Source: Magicicada septendecula (taxonomy: Eukaryota > Arthropoda > Insecta > Hemiptera > Cicadidae). Taken from it: a DNA stretch of 64,000 bases. The DNA lies in NCBI GenBank assembly GCA_034769895.1, contig JAWRYS010001461.1, forward strand, positions 248,001-312,000, read 5' to 3'. The translations under genes and the position numbers were made by a program. A model generated the notes under the pieces. It searched no databases, was not told the origin of the DNA, and saw only the letters and a program-made list of their open reading frames with translations. How positions within the stretch are numbered: the stretch's first letter is position 1; each line of letters starts with the position of its first letter. Below, in pieces: positions 43,806 to 53,328 of the stretch.

Positions 43806-44158
43806 AAGGTAAGATTATTTTTCTTCCTTTTTAGCAGGTATGTCATTATTACTTACGTCGTTAGTACTTTCGTTAATTCATATTTATTTTGCTTCAGGTC
43901 GTACTATCAGCTCGTGACGGGAAGAATATTTTCCGGTGTCCGTACTTGAAACTGTGTGTCCTGTCAAATATATCATATGTACAATTTAAATATGGTTAAA
44001 CAATGTATGTACAATACGCATGCGCGTATTATTATTGTTATAACGGATGTATGTATTCTATGAAGGTTAGTTCTAGTGAATAAAGTCTTTTCTAATCAAC
44101 GTGTTGTCTAACTGTATTTGGCAATATAATTCCAATATTAAATAATATCTCTCACATG

Positions 44159-44319
44159 TCCAACTTGCCTAATGTACTCTATTTGATTGTTCAGAAGAAA
44201 ACTCAACCGTAATTTTATGCCAAATGACGATTAACTTCAATGAGTTGAACTGATTTTGTGTATAATATATTTAATGTATCTTTTAAATGTCAATAAATTT
44301 CAAATGAAATTTGGGTATA
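44159..44319 (+). repeat. Direct repeat, copy 1, inside pogo element
   Basis: Starts tccaacttgcctaatg and ends tttgggtata. Nearly identical to 45021-45190, which has a ~10-bp cagtacagta insertion. Confidence 0.85.
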
Positions 44320-45020
44320 CAGTACAACCTGTCACATCCGGACCTGTGATATCCGGACGTATCTCCAAACTACGTAATTTTTCAATTTTGGTTAGCGAAA
44401 TGGTTAGGGATGGAAAAGTGAAAGTTGCAGCTGGAATGTTGTTTACGCGCCTAGTCTATTCCGAGCGGGGCTGTGGCCTTGACTCAGTCAATGGCTCTTT
44501 CCCGGTAACCCATTCCTTTATTCTCAACCTCGGTTGCCGTCTGCCTGCCACTTGCTACCCGCAGTCTGTGTTTGCGTGTCTTTTTAAAGAGTACAGTGTA
44601 CAAATACAAATGCTAAACCAATAGAAACGTCTAAAAAAACACGTTCTTCTGTGTATCTTCTGTAATTGTTAATTATATTAATTGAGATTTTGGCTACTTA
44701 TAGAGCTTTTATTACTGAACACAATGCAGTTTTCAGAATTGCTGTATATGTATTGGTTTTGAAGTTATCGCAGGTTGAACTGCAAAAATGAATTGAGTAA
44801 AATTCACGTCTGATCCAACCGACCGCGTGCTTCACTGTGACAAAGAGTGAGATAGTTGCATATTATACGCTCTCTGTCTAGCTTACGGCACACAGCCTGT
44901 CCCTTTCATAAAATGCTCAAATATGACGACATATTATGAATTGTTATATATACCCCTCCTCGGTATAAAAAAAATTGATTATTTATTAGTTTGCTCTATC
45001 TTATTATTAACATCATTAAC

Positions 45021-45190
45021 TCCAACTTGCCTAATGTACTCTATTTGATTGTTCAGAAGAAAACTCAACCGTAATTTTACGCCAAATGATGATAACTTCA
45101 ATGAGTTGAACTGATTTTGTGTATAATACAGTACAGTATATTTAATGTATCTTTTAAAAGTCAATAAATTTCAAATGAAATTTGGGTATA
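45021..45190 (+). repeat. Direct repeat, copy 2, inside pogo element
   Basis: Partner of 44159-44319. Confidence 0.85.
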
Positions 45191-45279
45191 TCTGAAATCC
45201 TCAAATAATTTACGCACCCGAAATTTTCGCCGGTATTTTTCGTCAAAAAAGTGCGTTAATTATGCGAGAAAATACGGTA

Positions 45280-46339
45280 ATACACACACTGTCTACAATA
45301 AAGACGTCAACCGTTCACATGAAACGCACAAAATGTCTGTCAACAATACTAAGGACGATAAATATTTTGGATGTTTGTTGCTAATTCGTCTCTTCCTCAC
45401 CTCGTCCACCCAACCTACTTGGAATGGGGTACTGTAACTGAAATGGGATTGGCTTTTGCCACAACAGCGACAATTTTGTTTACAGAAATTGCTCAGTCCT
45501 ATTTATCTTTGTGCAACGGAAGAAAGGTAGTAGCGCGGGCAGTAAACATACACATTTTTGAGGGGATTGTAAAATGACAAAGGCATTCATAAAAGTGTCA
45601 GACAGCAATATTTACAGAAAAGACATGCCGACAGGGTATACGCAATGTGCATACCAAATGTGTACATATACCTAACAGAACTTCCGAACCATATGGCTTA
45701 GGAATGACCGTGTAGAGAACAAAAACAGATTCATTTACAAAAGGGAAAAGACCGTGAGTATGAAAAAATTAAAGCGACAACAGCAGGCAAGGTCAGCGTT
45801 CTCAGACAACTGTCAGTCTGTAGGATAACCGCCCATGAAGAAAACAGTAAAACTTTAAATAAGTAAGTTCACTGTACGGAAATCACAAAATAACTGACCT
45901 AATGGTACTTCGTAAAGTTAGGGTGTGTATTGCTAAAAGGTTTAGATTCTAACATAAGAAAAACCAGCGCAGTATAAATAGTAGTTTCAGAGAACTGCAA
46001 ATCGTAACAAAAAAAAAGCCAAAGAAACAGAAGAAACGCAAAGATAGAAATTCTGTAGATATTTACGCGACAACAAAAAATATGTTGCCGACTCACACAA
46101 ATTTTTAGAGCTCAAATACTGGCGCCCAGAATTTAACTGAGTAGTGTTACCCACAACTAATTATTCCTGATAAAACAAATTCATTTACGCGATACGCATA
46201 AATAAATTTGAAACGAAGAATATAATGTGGATGTATGAAATTTGTTTTCGTAACACTGCTAAAACGCTACACACTGTACTAGCCGGCAACAACGCTGGGC
46301 GAGGGGCGTGGAGGTGACAGGGAGAAGCAGTGAAAGTGA
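45280..46339 (-). other. DD(~81)E element, 5' leader and promoter side
   Basis: Resumes the interrupted transposon upstream of its transposase. No gene assigned. A 68-codon ORF at 45371-45577 shows no family feature. Confidence 0.45.
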
Positions 46340-46380
46340 GTGACCTTGACGATACTACTTCCATGCAGTTGACTCTAGTG
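46340..46380 (-). repeat. Right terminal inverted repeat of the DD(~81)E element
   Basis: Complement of 35395-35435 with one mismatch, followed by TA. Confidence 0.8.
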
Positions 46381-46864
46381 TATTATCAATTTTATTATAT
46401 ACTTGAACATCGAGCTCATTTTTCCATATTTGTTGTTTATATAGATTTTATTTATAATGTTTATTTATTCAAACAAAATTTTAAAGGTACAGAGCAGTTA
46501 CAATTATTCCATGTAGTGTACAAATTAACATGTTTGTTAAAATAATTTACAAAGATGGAACTTGTGAATATAATTTTTAGTATTACATTTTACCCCATTA
46601 AACAGAGCTACATGTGACTTTGAATAACTGGCTAAGAATACTGAATCATAATTTAGTACATTCTGGAAAACTTCAAATTCTATATTGGATCATAATCAAC
46701 AAAGCTTACTTTTACACACTTTATCATGAAAGTCACGTTAGTAAGTTTGTTATATTATGGTCTTGCCAGTAGTATTAAAAAAAAGAACATGATCCAGGAT
46801 TTCTTTCACGAACTTCATAAAAACAATATAACATCAAACACGATTATATTTTCACAATAGTTAC
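46381..46864. other. Probable intron sequence
   Basis: AT-rich with no repeat partner seen. It lies directly downstream (minus strand) of the candidate exon. Confidence 0.4.
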
Positions 46865-46974
46865 CTGACATTTCAGATGCAGATGATTTTTTCTGTTCTA
46901 CAGAAGGCATACTTTCAGATTTTGGTTTCAGTGATGTAAGACTATCTGGCTGAGATAACCAATCTTCTTCTAAC
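46865..46974 (-). CDS. Candidate host-gene exon (36 codons)
   Basis: On the minus strand an acceptor (tttatag, AG at 46976-46975) and a donor (TCAG|gtaact, GT at 46864-46863) flank a 110-bp open block encoding LEEDWLSQPDSLTSLKPKSE and ending with SSASEMS. It enters with one base and leaves with one base of a codon, matching the entry phase of the exon at 19337. The Ser/Lys/Glu-rich sequence looks like a disordered linker. I do not recognise the gene. Evidence is the fully canonical splice context and phase match; the two exons would be separated by a 27.5-kb intron filled with transposons. Confidence 0.45.
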
Positions 46975-47425
46975 CTATAAATAATAATACAAATTAAATA
47001 ACTACACGACAACACAGCTTTATCATAACAAGCTTAAGAATATAAGAACCCACCTAGTCATGGGTTTCCAAGAAGTGATGATTTAATACTTATCGTTAAT
47101 ATATAATGTGGTACTTCTATACTTACACATGTACTAACAATAATATATTAAATAAATAATTTACTGAAGTTGATATAAACAAGCTTACCCTTGGACATAG
47201 TCATTATAAAATTTATTGGCCCACTGTCATTTTGCTTGCTAACAGACCATATCTACATTATGTTGGTTGTACAAAAAAATTAAATAAAATGAAAAATAGA
47301 GCATTTTAAACCATGATACAGAAACTTAATATTTGAGGAGACACATTTCAAAGTACATAGAAACAGTGGCATGAAGTGAAAAACATGATATTGTAATATA
47401 TGGGTTTCGCTTAACATTCAGAGGG
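46975..47425. other. Probable intron sequence
   Basis: No gene or repeat recognised. Confidence 0.35.
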
Positions 47426-47454
47426 CAGTGGCGTAACTACAGGCTCAGGCGGCC
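47426..47454. repeat. hAT-like terminus fragment
   Basis: CAGTGGCGTAACTACAGGCT begins a stretch typical of one end of non-autonomous hAT elements. No partner end was found nearby, so it may be a relic. Confidence 0.4.
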
Positions 47455-47864
47455 TTGGCAAAGTTTCAAGGTGGCCCCCCTTTGAGTTTTACAGTCTACA
47501 GAAGTTCAACATTTTGACATCATTATAGCACCACCTTCACGTTGTAACATTCTGTTTTTTCTTGTACCCGCACTGAAGTTCAAATTCTTTATTCTGATTG
47601 TACTGAATGGTGCAAGGGATGTAGAAATCAGTACCACGTAAACAGCTGATGTATTGTTGAGACAGTACTCTTACTAAATAACAGAATTTAGATACATGAA
47701 ATTTGCTGAGAAAAATTAACAAGTCATTTCACAATACAGAGACAAGAAGTCAAACTTGAGTGTTATTAAAAAGCCTTCATATAAATTCTGCGAAGTCAAC
47801 CCCATAAACATTTTAAAACTTCACAGAAATGGCACAAATCTTCCAAATATCACTAGGTGGATAT
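47455..47864. other. Non-coding sequence
   Basis: No gene seen. It ends with ATAT, the target of LTR C. Confidence 0.35.
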
Positions 47865-50578
47865 TGTAACGTAACAGAATTGAGGTTCCCGACGTTACAT
47901 AAAAAAACTTTGTAAACATGACTTAAAACAATGCCCAAAGTATGTTATAATTAAATACCAGAGGGCCAATCTCACCTAAAAAATGCATTGAAGGTACCTA
48001 GTAAGGTTACTAAGTAATAAAACATCGAAGGTGTACCTAAATCTAAAATATGTAATGAGTAGTATGAGATGTAAAATATAAACACTGTGTCTAGTGGGAT
48101 GAGTTTAATGTGTAGGAGTTGAGTATAATATACTGTTCAATTAATATTTAATGTGTTATAAAATGTACTTGGTGTTGTACTGTATCATGATATAGTGTTT
48201 ACAGGATATTTATTTTATGTTTTGTGTGTAGTAAGTGTAGAGCCGTTGCTTTAAGGAAGTACTAAGTCATGGGTACTCATGTTATTCATGTTAAAATTGT
48301 ATTAAAATAATTAAATACGAGTACATTTATTAGGTGTGATGTTATGTTAAATGTATTTACTTTAATTAATTAATGAAGATGTTTAAAATAATATTTGTAA
48401 ACTTGGCCAGGAAGACAATAAGTGTTAATAAGTTGGCAAGTAGTTCTTATAATTATGTTAAAAACCAATGAAGGGTTCAATGATGAACTAAATAATAATA
48501 ATGAATTGAAACCAGGAAATTAAAATTGATACGTGGCCATAAGCCACTCTTTTTGACACATAGAGCCCACTCTTTGTACAGTAGGTCAGGTAAAGAAAAA
48601 TTAAATTAAAAACGAAGCAAAATTATAACATGTGTAATAAAACCAATAGGCCTAAATTTAATATTTGTAAAAGGAAATTAATACCTTTTTAATAAGTCCA
48701 GTCAGATGAAAATGTAGTAAAATGTATATGGTTTAATAAGGCAGATTAAGTGAGAGTTTTATGTGATTTGGTGTAATTCCAAGCATGGAGTATTTTATTA
48801 AATAAGAGTAGTAATATTTTCTAATTCTGGCTCTAGGATATCAAATATTATCCAATGACAGGAAAGTAATGGTTGTTAGGGTAACAGAAATGCAAGAAAT
48901 TTTGTTGATTTCAACATTCAATTGTTACATGTGAATGGGTTAAGTTAAATTAATATGAATCCAGAAAATAATTTTAAAAAACCTTTCAATTCGATTGTTA
49001 TATGCTATTGGGAACAGTTCAGCAGACAAATTTAAAAAATAAAAATAAAATAAAATGAATAAAATTTAATAAATCAAATGTCTTAAAGCCAATCCATTAA
49101 AAAAAAAAAGAACTGAGTAATAACTACTGAACTAGATTTCAGGAAATATAATTCTACACATCTTCAATGTTCACGGAATTAATAAATCCTTCTTCAAACT
49201 AATTACAGTAAAGGAATGATGATGAACCCGATTTACAATTAAACCAAGATGATATATAGCAGAAGTCAAAATTAATGCAAATATAAACCAAACATACACG
49301 AAGAACTTTTGGTATTGAAATACTAAACCTCACTTTCAAGAGACTAACGAAGTCGTAATACTACACCAATTCAACTGGGACCGGCAACTACTAGGATCGC
49401 GAAGAAGAACAAAGAACCGAACTGAACTCCTGTTACACTCCTGGACATCACATTTAAACCTTTATTGATAATCTGGACGCGGTTTTTGGTCAAGAGTAAC
49501 CTCACCATTACATCTCCACTCAGTTATAAACAGACAGGGCCACCTTGAGTATCGTATTGTACGGTAACAAACCTGCTTATATTTAATTTTATATATTAAG
49601 AATTAATAACAATAGTAATACTTAGTAACCTTAATTTTGCATTACCTGGCCTTACTAATCGTTAAAAGAATCACATGTACCCTGGGATAAGAGATAAACC
49701 GAAAATTATATTTAAATTGTATTATACATCACTAGTCCACAAACAAATCGATTCAGCATTGTACGATCGATATTACAATCCAATAACCTATGAAGACAAC
49801 TGTTGAAATTTAAAAAATAATATAAATAAAGAATCCTTCTTGTATGTGATGATGTTCTGTGTTATTGTAGAATAGTTATTGTATTTTGATTGGGGAGTAA
49901 TTTACAGAGAAAGAAAGTGATAAAACCGTCAAGGGAAACGAACTAACCTATAAGAACGAGTCAATTACTAATAACAGCGCTCGTTGCAGACAGCTGGTGA
50001 ATACGGGAGAGTGCAGAACTAACGTATTCTCTTCGCCACACTTGGGTCAATTTAAATAATACAGACCGAATAGGGTTGGAGAGAATTACCGAATTATTAA
50101 CTATAATACCCGTAATCTAGCGTTATTATCTGGTAAAACACTTGGTAATTAATTAACACAGGTGTATGTTCAACATACGAGTCGCAGCAACTATATAATA
50201 AATAATTGTTTTTTTTTATAAATTAATATTGATTTGCAGGTCTCATCTGCAACAACATAATAAATATTTTCCTTATAAACAGATTGAATTTGTTAATTTA
50301 AATTTTTAAATTAACTATAAACCCTTAACAGTAATTAAATAAGAAATACAAACAATATAATATATTGATAACAAATTGACGCATCCAAGGTGGGACTTAA
50401 CGTTAATACACGGGAGTCACACATATAAAGAAGTGAATATACATTTGGTAGCTGGTAGATAACAAATTGGCGAACCCAACAGTGGGGCTTTTCAACATCC
50501 GCAAACATAGTTAACAAAGTTATATACTCGTATACACTAGAAAAGTAATCACTAATTGTTTTATTACAATATATAATT
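47865..50578 (+). mobile_element. Solo LTR C (2714 bp), relative of the nested element's LTR
   Basis: Starts TGTAACGTAACAG and ends TTATTACA, flanked by ATAT (47861-47864 and 50579-50582). The beginning (gaggttccc, acgttacataaaa), a middle block (ccaagcatggagtattttat) and a 3' block (ataacagcgctc, then cagctggtga) are shared with the LTRs at 8303 and 14552, but overall divergence is high. Two primer-site-like units lie near the 3' end (about 50374-50398 and 50465-50490), each preceded by gataaca. Confidence 0.85.
50374..50490 (+). repeat. Two primer-binding-site-like units inside LTR C
   Basis: AATTGACGCATCCAAGGTGG and AATTGGCGAACCCAACAGTG, each followed by a G/A-rich ggact/gggct sequence, about 91 bp apart. 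Both resemble the tRNA-Lys(CUU) site but lie within the LTR, 90-200 bp before its end. Confidence 0.7.
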
Positions 50579-50582
50579 TTTG

Positions 50583-51309
50583 CTTAGTTAGCCAAGTACA
50601 ATTTACATAATCACCTTTTAATTACCCACAAGTTATACTTTTTGTGTCTGTATTGCAAAGTAACTTGGTAATTTTTGCTACAATTCATTTCACAGTATAA
50701 AAAAGGAAGGAGAGCCCATGGACATTTGCTAGTCTAGCCACCCGGTAGTTATGCCCCTGAGTCAGGAACTGACTATCAAGGTATCACTTCCGATATCAAG
50801 GATCACTGGAAGACTGATCCGATAAGGATTACAGGAGCATTCTTTCAGTCCAACACATGCAACTCATAGTACTGTCTGGCCGCAATTCAATGATCGAGCA
50901 TTGTGTTTGGTGGGAGAAGCATGGCCGGGTACTATGGTAGGCTAAGTGGGGATAAACCAAACGGCCAGTACACATATTTCACCCTACCTAGCTTACAAGC
51001 TGCCGCGTGGTGGGGAGAGCAGCTTCAATCATCCAGTCATGGCCAGACTATACAAGACAAACTACAGTAAAATGTTTGCACATCATGCTGACCGGCATCA
51101 AGCATGTGTAACTTCATCTGGACACGTTATCATCATCACTTCGTGGATAGGATTTCTCCTGTTCCTGCCTCATGACTCCCACCATCTTGTGACTGACTAC
51201 AGATCTTCTTCATAAGACAACTTCGGAAAGCAGGTATTGTCCATTCTTTCTTGATGTTGTTTCCAGCAATTTCCATAATTATGAATGAGTTCATTTAGGG
51301 AAAGTAAAT
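50583..51309. other. GC-richer block of unknown origin
   Basis: About 50690-51240 is noticeably GC-richer than the surroundings. It contains an 89-codon plus-strand ORF (50946-51215, with a hydrophobic SGHVIIITSWIGFLLFLP segment). I cannot assign it. It could be a retroposed transcript or part of a LINE 3' region. Confidence 0.3.
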
Positions 51310-52920
51310 CAACTTCTCGTCTAATATACTAATTTCTTATACGACTGAGTCGTGTATATCCCTTTACCAATCTCAAATAACTCATTCCTGCAGCCCGTAA
51401 TTGGCACCAGTCCTTCTTCCTTATAATCCAGGTCTCGCATCCATATAGCAGTGCTGGTACTGCCATTGTCTTACAGAATTTGATACATGTCTCTTGTCTA
51501 GCTTTCCTTTTCAATGTCCTTCTCAGCATGCCACATATAGTTTGAAACCAGTTTAGTTTATTGCTGAGATCATCACTACCTCTATAAGAAAGCTACAACC
51601 AAGGTAACCGAATGTAGAGACCTGTTTTATGAGCTGGTCATTTAACATAATTTAAGATCAAATGGGCTATCTTCCACAAAAAGTCATAACGTTTTTTCAC
51701 TTGAAATTTTTAAGTTATATTCTTTGCTTATCTGTTGGAGGCCATATAAAGTTTTCTGCAGTGCATTCTCACTAGCCTGGGTTACAGCCATATCATCTGG
51801 AAAGTGCAGTACAGTTATTTAAGTTGATGCCAGAATTGATCCCATCATTAAGTTTTCTAAGCAGATCGGCAAGGTATATATTAAACAACATCGTGGACAA
51901 AGTCCGTCTTTATCTAAGCCCTCCATTAATTAAAATCCTCATGAGACATGCCTCGCTCCCAATACAACATTTACCTCTGTTCCATTGTATAAATTCTTCA
52001 ATACATCATCAATCAAATGTTTTGGGTATCCCTTTTTATTCAATACTTCCCAGAGTTTATTTCATTTTACCCTATCAAAGGCCTTCTCCAAATCAGTGAG
52101 GGCTATATGAGTCTCCAAATTAAATTCTCTCCTCTTTTCTATTACCCGATTTAGGATACAAATGCAGTCAGTGCAAGAGCGGCCTGTCCTAAAACTGTCG
52201 TGATTCTCTAATATGAGAGCTTCCGTTATGACAGCCAGTCAAGCATTAATATTTTTGTATACAATTTATAGCCAGTATTTAAAAGGATAATACCCGTGTA
52301 GTTCAAGCATTTACTTTGTTTCCCTTTTTTAAATATTGGTACAACCCATGTTTTATACCAGGTCTGAGGTATTTTAGCACTTATCCAACATTTATTGAAA
52401 AAGTCCAATAGTCCACGCAGAAGACTTTCCCCACCATGCATTAACAGCTCTGCATTAATGCCATCGGGTCCAGGTGATTTCCTATTTTTAATTTTTTTTC
52501 ATTTGCCTGTCTTCATTCCTACTCTGTAATCGAATCCACCGATCTGCCAAAAACATCCAGTTCCTCCACATCCCCTTCAGTGCCCTTTGGGTCACACCAT
52601 AATTCAGCACAATACTCTAGCCACTCCTTTTCGGGTATATTATTTAATCTGATTTTATCTTTTTCCTCCTTCTGTAAAACGTTAATGACCTTGTAAATTG
52701 CTGTTGACCATGGATGTCATGTTCCACCTGACTTATAAAGTTTCCCATGATTCTTCATGAGCCATTCGTACCAAAGACTGCTACATTTTCTTCTGATGGT
52801 AATTCTCTTCAGTCAAAGCACTTTTATATTGAAGAAATTTCTTATATGCTTCCTTTTTATCCACTACAGCTGCTCTAATTTCATCATTCCAAATATGTAG
52901 ACCTATTATTCTTCAGTGCT
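51310..52920 (-). pseudogene. Degenerate non-LTR retrotransposon (reverse transcriptase)
   Basis: Minus-strand fragments follow the order of a LINE RT, broken by many stops and frameshifts. WNDEIRAAVVDKKEAYKKFL lies near 52850-52890. IPQTWYKTWVVPIFKKGKQ and LNYTGIILLNTGYKLYTKIL lie near 52280-52390. LEKAFDRVK, then KLWEVLNKKGYP lie near 52020-52090. A decayed FPDDMAV box in place of the catalytic YADD is near 51795. The C-terminal MAVPALLYGCETWIIRKKDW lies near 51420-51490. The pattern is that of common insect LINEs of the type ending YGCETW. An old, dead copy. Confidence 0.8.
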
Positions 52921-53320
52921 TCTTCCTTTTACCAAAAGCACATTATGTAATGTTTATTTTAATCACATTTCCTGACTTGCTGCTACGCATCCTAAACTAT
53001 TTTCCCTAATTTTCGTATGCCAGATGCGTGTTTGGAAAATCCATTCTGAAGTTTTGTTAGTACTGTGAAACACCACACTGCAACATGTTTATGGTATATG
53101 CTACAGATGACCAACAATTAGCGAAGTGTGTAAATAGACAGAATTTTTCAGCATCTCCTGATGTAAACAACTGCCTTTGAAAATATTTTAGTAAACTGTT
53201 CTGATCCATTCTCAGCTATTATTTCTTTGTTATTCTTGCCAGTATCATAACATTAATGTGGAGAGAAAAGGATAAATTAGGACAAATTTGGTTAGTGATC
53301 AAGTAGTTTTACAATTATTT
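52921..53320. other. Non-coding sequence
   Basis: No gene recognised. It may include further decayed LINE sequence upstream of the RT. Confidence 0.35.
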
Positions 53321-53328
53321 GTGTACAC

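Larger units (their letters stand above)
43806..45252 (+). other. Pogo element 3' non-coding region with internal duplication
   Basis: Long for a pogo 3' region. Direct repeats of about 160 bp (44159-44319 and 45021-45190) flank a ~700-bp segment that begins cagtacaacctgtcacatcc, resembling another Tigger-type end. A truncated nested transposon, or duplication linked to one, is likely. Confidence 0.6.
42195..45277 (+). mobile_element. Pogo-like DNA transposon with perfect 25-bp inverted ends
   Basis: The terminal repeats at 42195-42219 and 45253-45277 are perfect complements (CCGTATTTTCTCGCATAATT, then AACGC). TA is duplicated on both sides (42193-42194 and 45278-45279). Subterminal cgcataattaacgc and atttacgcacc motifs recur. 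The transposase has one frameshift. Perfect ends with a nearly intact gene suggest recent insertion. Confidence 0.92.
35395..46380 (-). mobile_element. IS630-Tc1-mariner transposon, DD(~81)E group, interrupted by two insertions
   Basis: The 41-bp inverted ends (35395-35435 and 46340-46380) start CACTAGAGT, contain GCATGGAAGTAGTATCGTCA and differ at one base. TA follows the right end and CA (probably mutated TA) precedes the left end. After subtraction of LTR D (36004-40418 plus duplication) and the pogo element (42193-45277) about 3.5 kb remain. The only coding sequence in it is the DD(~81)E transposase on the minus strand (42166-40739). The ends and the transposase therefore probably belong together, an inference not yet tested against other copies. 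Confidence 0.65.
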
